64,000 nt of DNA from assembly GCF_039545135.1 (NCBI RefSeq), contig NZ_BAABRU010000006.1:248001-312000 (forward strand), given 5' to 3'. Of the stretch, positions 52,792 through 61,762 are shown in pieces. How positions within the stretch are numbered: position 1 is the stretch's first letter; every line of letters begins with the position of its first letter. The notes beneath the pieces are model-generated. The model did no database searches and was not told the origin of the DNA. It saw only the letters and a list, made by a program, of their open reading frames with translations. A program made the translations under genes and the position numbers. Source of the DNA: Herpetosiphon gulosus (GTDB lineage Bacteria; Chloroflexota; Chloroflexia; Chloroflexales; Herpetosiphonaceae).

Positions 52792-53340
52792 ATGATTCAA
52801 ATTCAACAACCAACACGTGAAGCAAGCACTCAGCAGATTGATTTTGCTGAACTCTATGCCCAACAGTATGCACCAATCTATCGCTATATTGCTTACCGCG
52901 TGCGCGATCCTGCTTGTGCCGACGATTTGGTAGCCCATACATTTGAGCGAGCCATGAGCCGCAGCGAAACCTATCGCGCCGACCGTGGCAGCCTTGGAGC
53001 ATGGATTTTTGGGATTGCCCGCCATTGTGTTGATAGCCATTTTCAACGCCAACGACGACAACGCTGGCTCTCATTAGATTTTATTCGTGAACATGCTGCT
53101 GATAATGCCGACCCAATTGCTGACACTCTGCGCAGCGAGACCAATCAACAGCTTTATCAGGCACTGCATAAACTCAAAGCTCATGAGCGCGATGTGATTG
53201 CCCTGAAATTTGGAGCAGGTTTGAACAATCGCCAAATTGCCGAAATTACTGGCCATAGCGAAAGCAATGTTGGGGTACTGCTCTACCGCAGCCTGCAACG
53301 GCTCCGTCAATGGCTCCCAAATAGAGGATACGAACAATGA
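52792..53340 (+). CDS. ECF sigma factor
   Basis: 182 residues from the ATG at 52792, which is preceded by GTGAGG. Region 2 runs FAELYAQQYAPIYRYIAYRVRDPACADDLVAHTFERAM with a W-IFGIARH segment for -10 melting. Region 4 is ALHKLKAHERDVIALKFGAGLNNRQIAEITGHSESNVGVLLYRSLQRLR, the HTH binding -35. It directs RNA polymerase to a small regulon. The next gene overlaps its stop by ATGA and encodes the probable anti-sigma factor. Confidence 0.95.
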   Translation: MIQIQQPTREASTQQIDFAELYAQQYAPIYRYIAYRVRDPACADDLVAHTFERAMSRSETYRADRGSLGAWIFGIARHCVDSHFQRQRRQRWLSLDFIREHAADNADPIADTLRSETNQQLYQALHKLKAHERDVIALKFGAGLNNRQIAEITGHSESNVGVLLYRSLQRLRQWLPNRGYEQ

Positions 53341-54152
53341 TCGAGCAACAAATCCAGCAATTTAATGCTGATGTTGACCACTTGCTTGAAACTGGTCAAC
53401 TACCATCGTCCGCCGATCCGAATCATCAAGCCTTACTGCATCTGGCCCAACAGTTGGAACAATTGCGTTTGCAGCCGAGCAGCATCCAACAGGCAGCTAC
53501 TGCCCAACGGATTCAACAATTCGGCACTCGCAAACAACATTCTGGAGGTTTTATGTTGAAATCGAACATGCGCATGGCCTTAGCCGTTGTTATGGCCTTA
53601 GTTGTCGCAACCGTTGCTGTACCACCATTGCGCAGCTATGCTAGCCAAATTTTGCGCCAAATTGGCTGGTTGAGCGTGACCAACGAGCCAACCAAAGCTG
53701 AACAGTTGCTCACCGCAACCGAGGTACCACCAATCCCAGATCAACCAACCGTAACACCACCAGTGCTCAGCGATGCCAGCCCATTCAATCCAACCTATCT
53801 ACCAGCAGGTTACGTTGCCAAACCAAGCTACAGCGGTCGCTACTATGCCAACGACAGCACGCCTGATTCGATCTATATCTCGGTGCGGAGCATTGAAGAA
53901 GGCAGCACCCTTGGGGTTGGGGCAGCTAGCACCACACCAATCACGCTGCGCAATACCCAAGGCTTGTATATCGAACAAGCACCGTTATATATCAAAGCTA
54001 AAGAAGGCAAGATGTATCAAGAAGATCTTGAAACCATCGCGGTTAACTTGGTCTTGTGGGAAGAAAACGGCCAAATTATCATCGTTGAAAGCTACGTGCT
54101 CGATCAAACAACCCTCATCCAAATTGCCGAAGGCTTAGAAGTCAACGAATAA
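53337..54152 (+). CDS. Probable anti-sigma factor, membrane-anchored
   Basis: 271 residues. A cytoplasmic helical N-terminus (1-75) precedes one membrane span (about 80-100), then a Pro/Thr linker and an extracytoplasmic domain with FNPTYLPAGY near 150, a DUF4367-like feature. It starts inside the sigma gene stop (ATGA), the usual arrangement for a sigma/anti-sigma pair. The outer domain probably senses the envelope signal. The anti-sigma role is inferred from order and topology, since no zinc-binding ZAS motif is present. Confidence 0.75.
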   Translation: MIEQQIQQFNADVDHLLETGQLPSSADPNHQALLHLAQQLEQLRLQPSSIQQAATAQRIQQFGTRKQHSGGFMLKSNMRMALAVVMALVVATVAVPPLRSYASQILRQIGWLSVTNEPTKAEQLLTATEVPPIPDQPTVTPPVLSDASPFNPTYLPAGYVAKPSYSGRYYANDSTPDSIYISVRSIEEGSTLGVGAASTTPITLRNTQGLYIEQAPLYIKAKEGKMYQEDLETIAVNLVLWEENGQIIIVESYVLDQTTLIQIAEGLEVNE

Positions 54153-54581
54153 CCCGAGAGGTCACGATTCAGGGGCTAGTTTTTAACCCAGAGGCGCAGA
54201 TCAGAAGTCAGGGGCTAGGGGCCAGTAATTAACGCAGAGATTGCAAAAAATATGGGATGAAGTATTGTTAGCTGCATGCCAAGGCATATGGGCCTAGAAG
54301 AATAATCATCCAAATCTGTGCCAATCTGTGGTTAAACATCGACACTTTGTGATTAAACTGGCTCCTAGCCCCTGACGGCTAATCCCTTCCTAATAGCCTC
54401 GTGCCAATAGCCTATAGCCAAGTTTAGCTCGGGCCACAAAAGTTAACACAACGCTGCTAATTATGATCTTGCAATGCAACAATCGCTGCCGTACCATACG
54501 TCATAGCAACGTCAGCAATCAAGGCTCCCTTATTATTATTACAACATCAATCGGAATGTGCATTGCCGAAAGGATCGGGCT
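54153..54581. other. Intergenic region with AGGGGCTAG repeats
   Basis: About 430 bases without a gene. TCAGGGGCTAG occurs at about 54170 and 54204, and its complement CTAGCCCCTGA near 54366, giving a long-range inverted repeat. A CAGAGGCGCAGA repeat is at 54184-54197. The last part, before 54582, holds the promoter of the zinc-ribbon gene, not identified. Confidence 0.5.
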
Positions 54582-55202
54582 ATGGAATGTTTTGAGTGTG
54601 GTGAAACAGTTAATCCCAATTTACGCTATTGTTTGCATTGTGGGGTCTCGCTTGAGGCTATGTATGCAGCACCACCAACCATGCCCGCCGATAAATTGCC
54701 ACCCTTACCATTATTTATGCAAACAGCACCGCAGTCAGTAACCGTCGCAGCAGCGCGGGTGCAACCCATCAGCCAACCCGAAATGAATTATCAATTGCCA
54801 GTGATTGAGCAATTACGCGCCAATATCAAAGACCCCAACTTTTTGATGCAAGTGATTTATTTTTTGGTGATCGGCTTTTGGAGCAGCCAAATGTGGTTGG
54901 TCGCAACCTGGGTTTGCGCCTTGCTCGGCTTGAATATTACCCAACCAATGCTTAATTATTTGCCGACGATCACATTTTTGAGCCTGCCCCATACCGATGG
55001 TCTCGTGACCAGCCTGCGCAAAGAGCTACCACGCGGCCTCTGCTTGCTGTATGGCATTTGCGTTGGCTGGTATCTGAGCATGCTTTGGATGCAGGTTATC
55101 TGGCTAGCCACGGTTAGCGTTGTTGGCTTGCCTTTAGCGCAAAAAATGGGCCGCTTATTGCCCAGCGTGATGTGGCTCAAACCGCTGCCCAAGCTAGATT
55201 AA
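54582..55202 (+). CDS. Zinc-ribbon membrane protein
   Basis: 206 residues from 54582, where AAAGGA lies seven bases upstream. The N-terminus is a zinc ribbon with two Cys-x-x-Cys pairs (CFECG at 3-7, CLHCG near 18-22). Then come a Pro-rich linker and two or three hydrophobic segments (about 95-130 and 160-185). Such proteins are common but uncharacterised. Its stop overlaps that of the converging NUDIX gene by nine bases. Confidence 0.75.
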   Translation: MECFECGETVNPNLRYCLHCGVSLEAMYAAPPTMPADKLPPLPLFMQTAPQSVTVAAARVQPISQPEMNYQLPVIEQLRANIKDPNFLMQVIYFLVIGFWSSQMWLVATWVCALLGLNITQPMLNYLPTITFLSLPHTDGLVTSLRKELPRGLCLLYGICVGWYLSMLWMQVIWLATVSVVGLPLAQKMGRLLPSVMWLKPLPKLD

Positions 55203-55637
55203 ACGATTCGATCGCCAGATTGTGTTAACCACCTCTAGCACACTTCGCTCACGGGGAAAGCTAATTTGCTCAAGTGCATCGGGCAACAAAAACCATTGGG
55301 CATCGTCGATTTCTGAAAGCTGTGGCTTGAGACAGCCGCCGGTACAGCGAAACAGAAAAAATTCGACCCATTTATGCACAAAATGGCTCTCAACCCGAAA
55401 CCAATATTGAATTGCCGAAAGCGAGCAAACGATTTCGCCGCGTAAGCCAGTTTCTTCGTTGATTTCACGGCGGGCTGCTTGGGCAAAGGTTTCGCGGCCT
55501 TCACGATGGCCTTTTGGCAAACCCCAGCGTGTACTGTTATGGGTCGCAATCAGCACCACCTCAGGCACTTCATCCATCCAGCGATAGCAAACACCACCGG
55601 CTGAATAAGCAATACGACTTTTGCGAATCTGGCTCAT
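55194..55637 (-). CDS. NUDIX hydrolase
   Basis: 147 residues. The complete Nudix box runs from Gly43 to Leu65 (GHREGRE...REINEETGL), giving the metal-binding Glu residues. The Lys just before it (LPKG) is also typical. It hydrolyses a nucleoside diphosphate linked to another group. The fold resembles diadenosine polyphosphate or diphosphoinositol hydrolases, but the substrate is unknown. GGAGG precedes the start closely. Confidence 0.95.
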   Translation of the reverse strand: MSQIRKSRIAYSAGGVCYRWMDEVPEVVLIATHNSTRWGLPKGHREGRETFAQAARREINEETGLRGEIVCSLSAIQYWFRVESHFVHKWVEFFLFRCTGGCLKPQLSEIDDAQWFLLPDALEQISFPRERSVLEVVNTIWRSNRLI

Positions 55638-55807
55638 TCATGCCTCCATCAGGTATCAAGATGCGAGCCGACCTAGGGCCGCCCGCATCTGGCGTTCAGC
55701 AAGATTAACGATGCTGAACAAGTATTCGATTTTGCTTGCTTCATCATATCATGAGACTGAGTGATCTTCGGCAAGCAAGCTCAAATTCTACTTGATACCC
55801 TAGCGAT

Positions 55808-55891
55808 TTAGCGGGCTGAACGCCGTTTGAAGAAATAGGCCAAGCCTGCCAATGCCAACGCTGCTAAGGCACTCTTTTTATGTTTAACCAT
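55808..55891 (-). CDS. 27-residue single-span membrane peptide
   Basis: A very small gene missed by ordinary length limits. AAAGGAG lies seven bases before the ATG, a near-ideal site. The peptide begins MVKHKKSA, has a 14-residue hydrophobic stretch of Ala/Leu/Gly/Tyr/Phe and ends KRRSAR, so both ends are basic and the middle can cross a membrane. It lies alone between the NUDIX gene and the amidohydrolase. It could be a small membrane regulator or a toxin-like peptide; function is unknown. Confidence 0.65.
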   Translation of the reverse strand: MVKHKKSALAALALAGLAYFFKRRSAR

Positions 55892-55995
55892 GCTATTACT
55901 CCTTTATTAATTGATAATCCTAAACAGCAACTAAGCAGGATATATGCCATGTTTTTGTTACAATGGTAAGCAGTCTATGTTACTGGAGAACAACC

Positions 55996-57627
55996 ATGGC
56001 CCGTGATCGTTTGTTAGCTGGTGGCGCGATTTGGACGCTCGACCCAACTGTGGGTGTGGCTGAAGCAATCGCGTTGCGCGATGGCAAGGTTTTGGCGGTT
56101 GGCAGCAATGCCGAGGTTCGGGCAGCCATCAGCGCCGATTATGATTTTATTGATTTAGCCGGGCACAGCGTCATTCCTGGCATTTGCGATGCCCATATTC
56201 ACTTGCTCTGGAGCGCGTTGCTAGCCGATCAGATTGATCTGCAAGCGGTGGCTTCGTTCGAGCAGGCATTAGAAATTATTCGCCGTCACGCTGAACGCTT
56301 GCCTGCCGATGCTTGGGTGCTTGGCTCAGGCTGGGATCATAGTTTGTGGCAGCGTGATTGGCCCACCGCCAGCGAGCTTGATCAGGTCACTGGTGGTCGC
56401 CCAGCCTTTATTACCCGCAAAGATTTGCACTCGGCTTGGGTTAATAACGCTGCCCTTCAACGCGCCAATATCAGCAAATTCAGCAACGACCCCGATGGTG
56501 GGAGCATTGGCCGCGATAGCGCAGGCGAACCCAACGGCATGTTGTTTGAAAATGGTCAATTAGCGGTCAAAGCTTGTATTCCCGAGCCAAGCGCTGCGCA
56601 AAAAGAGGCCAGCATTCAAACCTTCATCAAACACATGCATCGACGTGGCATCACCAGTTTGCACGTGCCCGAAGGCCCAGATTGCTTTGCGGCGGTGCAG
56701 GCGCTCTACGGGCGGGGCGCACTCGAAATGCGCATTTTGCACCATTTACGCATGGATTTGCTTGATCATGCAGTGGCGATGGGTCTCAAATCGGGCTTGG
56801 GCGACACATGGCTGCGCTTTGGTAATTTGAAAATATTTAGCGATGGCTCGCTTGGCTCGGCTACTGCGCATATGCTTACGCCATTTGATAATCTACCAGC
56901 CAATGCCCCGCATCCCTATGGCATTCCGATGTTGGATCGCGAAGATCTATTTGCGACAATCGATCGCGCAATCGCCAATGATATTAGTGTGATTGTGCAT
57001 GCCATCGGCGATGCAGCCAATCGCACAGTGCTCGATGCAATTGAAGCGGCGATCAAGGCCAATCCTGAAACCCTGCAACCAAGCCTTGGTACTGGCCCCG
57101 TTGCAGCGCGAATTCCCAACCGCATCGAACATGCCCAAGTTTTGCATTCTGATGATATTCGGCGCTTCGGCCAGCTTGGAGTGATTGCCTCGATGCAGCC
57201 AATTCATGCCACCAGCGATATTACCTTGGCTGATCGGCTGTGGGGCCAGCGTTCGCAATATGCCTATGCGTGGCGTAGTTTGCAGGCCAGCGGCGCGATT
57301 TTGGCCTTTGGTTCCGATGCGCCAGTTGAATCGTGGGACCCATGGGCTGGGTTGCAAGCAGCGGTCACCCGTCAACGCCCCGATGCCACTCCAGCAGGTG
57401 GTTGGTATCCCGAACAATGCTTGAGTTTGAATGAAGCGCTGTGGGCCTACACGGTTGGCCCAGCAATTACCTCGGGCGAACAAGCCATCAAAGGCAGTTT
57501 GAGCGTCGGCAAGGTCGCCGATTTGGTAATTCTCGATCAAGATTTAGCCCAAGTTGCCAACGATCAATTAGCCAAAGTCCAGGTTGTCCAAACGATGATT
57601 GAGGGACAGACGGTATGCGAAGGTTAA
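55996..57627 (+). CDS. YtcJ-like amidohydrolase
   Basis: 543 residues of the Amidohydro_3 group (TIM-barrel metal hydrolase). The HxH metal motif is in GICDAHIHLL near 68. The central ITRKDLHSAWVNNAALQRA, the metal-site His in VHAIGDAANR and IEHAQVLHSDD, and the terminal AFGSDAPVESWDPWAGLQAAV give the remaining ligands. These enzymes act on amides, carbamates or imines; the substrate is unknown. The start at 55996 has GGAG seven bases upstream. Its 3' end overlaps the lipoprotein gene by 13 bases. Confidence 0.92.
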   Translation: MARDRLLAGGAIWTLDPTVGVAEAIALRDGKVLAVGSNAEVRAAISADYDFIDLAGHSVIPGICDAHIHLLWSALLADQIDLQAVASFEQALEIIRRHAERLPADAWVLGSGWDHSLWQRDWPTASELDQVTGGRPAFITRKDLHSAWVNNAALQRANISKFSNDPDGGSIGRDSAGEPNGMLFENGQLAVKACIPEPSAAQKEASIQTFIKHMHRRGITSLHVPEGPDCFAAVQALYGRGALEMRILHHLRMDLLDHAVAMGLKSGLGDTWLRFGNLKIFSDGSLGSATAHMLTPFDNLPANAPHPYGIPMLDREDLFATIDRAIANDISVIVHAIGDAANRTVLDAIEAAIKANPETLQPSLGTGPVAARIPNRIEHAQVLHSDDIRRFGQLGVIASMQPIHATSDITLADRLWGQRSQYAYAWRSLQASGAILAFGSDAPVESWDPWAGLQAAVTRQRPDATPAGGWYPEQCLSLNEALWAYTVGPAITSGEQAIKGSLSVGKVADLVILDQDLAQVANDQLAKVQVVQTMIEGQTVCEG

Positions 57628-58274
57628 TGATGATCATTAGTTTAGGATTGAGTTTGGTTGCCTGTACTGAGCAGCAGACTGCTCCAGCAAGTAATCAAGT
57701 AACAACAGCACCAACTATAATCCAAGCCAGCCCAAGCCCTCAAGTTGCGGTGGCACCCTTGGAGCCAACCAGCACGCCCACTACAACCGAGCCAGTTTCG
57801 TTGACCTTCACCACCTATCGCGATCCACGTGGAGTATTTGCGATCGATGTGCCCAGCAATTGGCGCACCGAATCGCTGAAAAATGGCATTGGAATCAGCA
57901 GTTTTGCCTATAATGCGAGTGTTGTGGTGACAATTTCGTTTAGTTGGCAGGCCGAACAACTTGATTCAACCAAAGCGGCGGAGATTGTCGAAATGGTTAA
58001 ATCGCAGACCTTCGCCACCTATCTAACCCGCGATGTGCAATTGAATAGTGCTAGCGAAGGCGCGACCTACCGCCTCGAAGGCACGGCAAGTTTGAATGCC
58101 CAGCCGATGTATGTACGCTTTGAACTCAGCCAAACCACAGGCGGCAGCATCATGTTGCAATCGTGGCTTGTGCCCCAAGATTTATGGCCCGATGTCGAAA
58201 CGACGTTTTACACTCCAATGCAAGCCAGCCTCAGCATCGATGATGAAGCGGCAGCGGCATTGGCTCAGGAATAA
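57615..58274 (+). CDS. Lipoprotein of unknown function
   Basis: 219 residues. The signal peptide ends with lipobox LVAC (Cys near 17), followed by a Thr/Pro/Gln-rich spacer of about 40 residues. A compact domain (YRDPRGVFAIDVPSNWRTE onwards, about 70-200) follows and resembles the PsbP/DUF1795-like fold in its 'F.V..P..W' opening. It begins inside the amidohydrolase gene with GAGGG upstream and is followed after nine bases by an ABC-2 permease gene. It is likely part of that operon. Confidence 0.8.
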   Translation: MRRLMMIISLGLSLVACTEQQTAPASNQVTTAPTIIQASPSPQVAVAPLEPTSTPTTTEPVSLTFTTYRDPRGVFAIDVPSNWRTESLKNGIGISSFAYNASVVVTISFSWQAEQLDSTKAAEIVEMVKSQTFATYLTRDVQLNSASEGATYRLEGTASLNAQPMYVRFELSQTTGGSIMLQSWLVPQDLWPDVETTFYTPMQASLSIDDEAAAALAQE

Positions 58275-58283
58275 GGGATCGGC

Positions 58284-59486
58284 ATGAGCAAAATCTGGAC
58301 TATTGCCCGCCATGAATATTTAACCCATCTACGCCGTCGGGGCTTTTTGATTTCAACCTTTGGCATGCCGCTGATCTTAGTTGGCCTGTTTGTGGTTGTC
58401 GTAATCGTGTTGCTGCTCTCATCGCAGGTCAAAGCGATTGGCTATGTTGATCAAAGTGGCTTAACCAACGGCTTGCAGCCCGAAATTGCTTGGAATAGTA
58501 ATTTGGGCACTGTTCAAATTCGTCAATATGCCAGCTTAGATGCGGCGAAAGCTGCCTTACAAGCTGAAACGATTGATGCGGCATTTGTTGTGCCCGCCGA
58601 TTTTCTCAGCAACGCGACGATTGAAGGCTACGCACTTGAGGCCTTGCCGCAACTTGCCGAAAGCCAATTTGGCGGGTTTTTACGGGCAGTTTTGGCCGCG
58701 CAGTTGCTCGATGAACCAGATGTGGTGTTTCAGCCAATTCGCAAGCTTGATAGCATTGTGCTTGATGCACCGCCCGAAGAGGCTCGCCGTTCGGGGTTAT
58801 CGATTGCTGTACCAATTTTCTTTGGCATTTTGCTGCTTGGCTCGACCTTCGGCAGTGGCTCGTACTTGATGATGGCCTTGATCGAAGAAAAAGAGCAGCG
58901 GATTATGGAGATTTTGGCTAGCTCGCTCTCAACCTACCAAATTATGACTGGCAAAATTTTAGGTTTGGGCGCGTTGGCCTTGACTCAGCTGAGCATCTGG
59001 GCCAGCGGTGGCTTAGTATTATTGGGATTTGCAGCAGCTCAATTTGATTTAATCGGCGAGCAAGGCATCAGCATTGGGGTGATTGTGCTGGGGTTTATGC
59101 TGTTTTTTCCCAGTTACTTTATTATTGCAGCCACGCTCAGCGCCATCGGTGCAGCCGTAACCAGCGCCCAACAAGGCCAGCAACTGACAGGGATTGTAAC
59201 CCTGTTGTGTACCATGCCGCTCTGGTTTATCGCGGTTTTGAGCAATAATCCCAATGGCGCATTGGCGATTAGCTTTAATATATTTCCGTATACCGCCCCC
59301 GTGACCTTGCTGCAACGAGTGATGAGCGGCAGCGTGCCAGTCTGGCAGCAAACCGCTACGGTGGTTTGGCTGTGGCTTGCCGCAGGTTTAATCACCCGTT
59401 TTGCAGGGCGGATTGTCCGAATTGGCTTGTTGCGTTATCGCCAAAGTTTGCGTTTACGCGATTTGTTGCAGCTTGGCAAACTTTAA
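58284..59486 (+). CDS. ABC-2 type permease (NatB-like)
   Basis: 400 residues with one N-terminal span (about 22-48), a large extracytoplasmic domain (about 50-170) and five spans from about 175 to 380. The sequence IALIEEKEQRIMEILASSLSTYQIMTGKILGLG near 200-235 is the ABC-2 signature segment, as in NatB. It exports an unknown substrate and needs an ATPase subunit, which is not encoded next to it. AAGGG precedes the start. Its stop overlaps the converging STAS gene stop within TTAA. Confidence 0.9.
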   Translation: MSKIWTIARHEYLTHLRRRGFLISTFGMPLILVGLFVVVVIVLLLSSQVKAIGYVDQSGLTNGLQPEIAWNSNLGTVQIRQYASLDAAKAALQAETIDAAFVVPADFLSNATIEGYALEALPQLAESQFGGFLRAVLAAQLLDEPDVVFQPIRKLDSIVLDAPPEEARRSGLSIAVPIFFGILLLGSTFGSGSYLMMALIEEKEQRIMEILASSLSTYQIMTGKILGLGALALTQLSIWASGGLVLLGFAAAQFDLIGEQGISIGVIVLGFMLFFPSYFIIAATLSAIGAAVTSAQQGQQLTGIVTLLCTMPLWFIAVLSNNPNGALAISFNIFPYTAPVTLLQRVMSGSVPVWQQTATVVWLWLAAGLITRFAGRIVRIGLLRYRQSLRLRDLLQLGKL

Positions 59487-60436
59487 AGCGTAGCGGCCAG
59501 TTGCAAAGCTGCATACGGTGTTGGGGCGGTGCTCACCATGCTCAAATCGATGCGTTGACGCACCAAGGTTGTAGCCAAATCAGGGCTAATGCCACTTAAA
59601 ATCACTGAACTGCCCAATAAACGAATTGCGCTGGCAAGGCGCAGCAATTGTTGGGCAGTTTGGGCATTAACATCGCTGAGGCTGGTAATATCCAAAATAA
59701 TCGCATTGGCACGGCGCTGATTCACCGCCGCCAAAATTCGATCAGTCAATTGAGCTGCTCGTTGATCATCAACATAACCAATGATTGGCGCTAGCAGCAC
59801 TTGCTCGGCAACTTCAACAATCGGCGTTTCCAAGGCGGCGACGGTTGCCAACAAACGTTGTTGCTCCTCGGATTGCGTCTGCAAACTGCTGGCGCGGTCT
59901 TCGGCCTCTTGGGCATAGCGTTGAGCCATGCCGCGCTCAGTTTGAGCCAAATCAAGTGCTTCGGTATTGGCGCGTTGAGTTTGCTCCAAAATCAAACGCC
60001 CCAACCACAAACAGCCAGCAATAAAGGCATAACAAATCGCATAATCTACTTTAAGATAGGGCGTATCGCCATCAGCCCGCAACCATGTCACCACAATTGC
60101 CACCAAAGCCGTGATGATCGTGGTGCGTGAATCAGTGACCACAAAGGCCACCGCCATCGGAGCCAACAACACTGGCGAGAAGTAAATATCTTTGGCGGGA
60201 TCGATGAGCAATAACACGGTGATTGCAGTTGCCACCACCACGCTGGCAACTGGCACCCAACGCCAATTACGCCACGCCCCATAAGCCAAACCTAGCGTCA
60301 AAATTGGCAAGATACCAAGGCCAACTAAAACTTCAGCTGCACCATCATTGAATGCTAAGAAGAGTAAGCCCAAAATGCTCATAACCGATTCAAAAAGCAA
60401 CAAGCTTAACAAGGCGAAACGTTGACTCAGACGCAT
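59483..60436 (-). CDS. Membrane protein with STAS domain (RsbR-like)
   Basis: 317 residues. Six membrane spans (about 8-165) lead to a coiled-coil stretch (about 165-205) and a C-terminal STAS domain. The latter opens TPIVEVAEQVLLAPIIGYVDDQRAAQLTDRIL and has the ILDITSLSDVNAQTAQQLLRLA strand-helix where RsbR/RsbS proteins carry their phosphorylated residue. Soluble RsbR proteins form the stressosome; this version is tethered to the membrane. No kinase or sigma gene is adjacent. AAAGGA precedes the start. Confidence 0.88.
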   Translation of the reverse strand: MRLSQRFALLSLLLFESVMSILGLLFLAFNDGAAEVLVGLGILPILTLGLAYGAWRNWRWVPVASVVVATAITVLLLIDPAKDIYFSPVLLAPMAVAFVVTDSRTTIITALVAIVVTWLRADGDTPYLKVDYAICYAFIAGCLWLGRLILEQTQRANTEALDLAQTERGMAQRYAQEAEDRASSLQTQSEEQQRLLATVAALETPIVEVAEQVLLAPIIGYVDDQRAAQLTDRILAAVNQRRANAIILDITSLSDVNAQTAQQLLRLASAIRLLGSSVILSGISPDLATTLVRQRIDLSMVSTAPTPYAALQLAATL

Positions 60437-60538
60437 GATGGCGGTTCCTTTATCGTGTGCAGGGCGATGCCTTGTCTATTCTAACAGGAATGTAAGCGTT
60501 CTCAGGGTGATTTTTCGACCCCCGCAAGGTGAACATTG

Positions 60539-61642
60539 CTATACCTGTAGGTTAGGATAGGCTGTAAGCCAAATATCTGCCCCAACTTGTTCACTCGCGC
60601 TCAATTGCCAAAGCTGAGCTTCGCTCATACGGGCGATGCCAACTCCGCCAACTGGACTTGGTGCAACCCCACCAATAATTTTGGGGGCAATTACCACTTG
60701 AACTTTTTGCACCGCTTGGGCCGCCAAAAATGCCGCAATCGTTTCGCCCCCACCCTCAACCATTAACGAACTAATCCCTCGTTGACCAAGCTCGTTCAAC
60801 AACGCTGGGATGGAAACCCGACCCTCAAGATTACTCGGCAACTCAAGAATTTCAGCATTGTTGAGGCTTGCTCGCCATTCAGCACTAGCTGCGGCAGTTG
60901 TGGCAATAATCGTTGAGCCAGGCACAGCTTGCGCCAACATCGCCGCGCTAGCAGGCATGCGCCCACGCGCATCGAGCACCACGCGCACGGGGTGTTGGAC
61001 TGGTCGCCAATGCTGCTCAAGCCGCGTGGTCAATAATGGATCGTCGGCCAGCACGGTATTGATGCCTACCAAAATCGCATCTGTTTGGTTGCGCAGTTCA
61101 TGCACTTTTTGGCGTGAAGCTGCCCCGCTAATCCAACGGGCATCACCGGTGCGAGTAGCAATTTTCCCATCAAGGCTCATGGCATATTTGACCGTCACAA
61201 ACGGCTGTTTGGTGACAATCCAATGGCGAAAAGCCTCGGTTTGGCCAATTGCCGCAGTTTCAAATTCAGGTGCAAAGCTCACCCGAATGCCTGCCGCTTG
61301 CAACACTGTCGCTGCATCGTACTCGAAGCGCGGGTTGGGATCACGGGAAGCAATGATCACCTCGGCAATTCCTGCGGCGATAATCGCATCGGTGCAAGGC
61401 GGGGTGCGCCCCCAAATCGTACAAGGCTCTAGCGTGACATATAAGCTTGCGCCACGAGCTTGTGCGCCAGCCTCACGCAAGGCCATCACTTCGGCATGGG
61501 CTTGGCCTACTGGCTGAGTATGGCCGCGCCCAACAATTTGACCAGCCTGCACAACCACTGCCCCCACCGCCGGATTTGGGCTGGTCCGACCAAGCGCGAG
61601 CGCGGCTTGCTCAAGTGCTGACTGCATATATTTCGCATTCAT
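60539..61642 (-). CDS. ribD: Riboflavin biosynthesis deaminase/reductase RibD
   Basis: 367 residues from the ATG at 61642, chosen because RibD proteins begin close to the YMQSAL helix; no strong ribosome site is visible. The deaminase half has the zinc site HAE (49-51), PC (Cys74) and PPC (Cys83). The C-terminal reductase half has AMSLDGKIATRTGDARWISG, then LVEGGGETIAAFL. The pair converts the diaminopyrimidinone phosphoribosyl compound to the ribityl form. No other rib genes and no FMN riboswitch are seen, so it stands alone. Confidence 0.93.
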   Translation of the reverse strand: MNAKYMQSALEQAALALGRTSPNPAVGAVVVQAGQIVGRGHTQPVGQAHAEVMALREAGAQARGASLYVTLEPCTIWGRTPPCTDAIIAAGIAEVIIASRDPNPRFEYDAATVLQAAGIRVSFAPEFETAAIGQTEAFRHWIVTKQPFVTVKYAMSLDGKIATRTGDARWISGAASRQKVHELRNQTDAILVGINTVLADDPLLTTRLEQHWRPVQHPVRVVLDARGRMPASAAMLAQAVPGSTIIATTAAASAEWRASLNNAEILELPSNLEGRVSIPALLNELGQRGISSLMVEGGGETIAAFLAAQAVQKVQVVIAPKIIGGVAPSPVGGVGIARMSEAQLWQLSASEQVGADIWLTAYPNLQV

Positions 61643-61762
61643 CGATATGCTCATTTCAATTAGCAATTCAGCCGTATAATACAGGCGGTCTGGTGATTGT
61701 GCCAAACAGCCTGCATGAGACCGATTTCAAACATTGCACTCATTCATGTCAAAGGAGACCAT

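Noticed and set aside
61643-61762. FMN riboswitch before ribD
   Set aside because: The gap is short and lacks the conserved RFN stem sequences; a TATAAT at 61675 (+ strand) has no good -35 partner.
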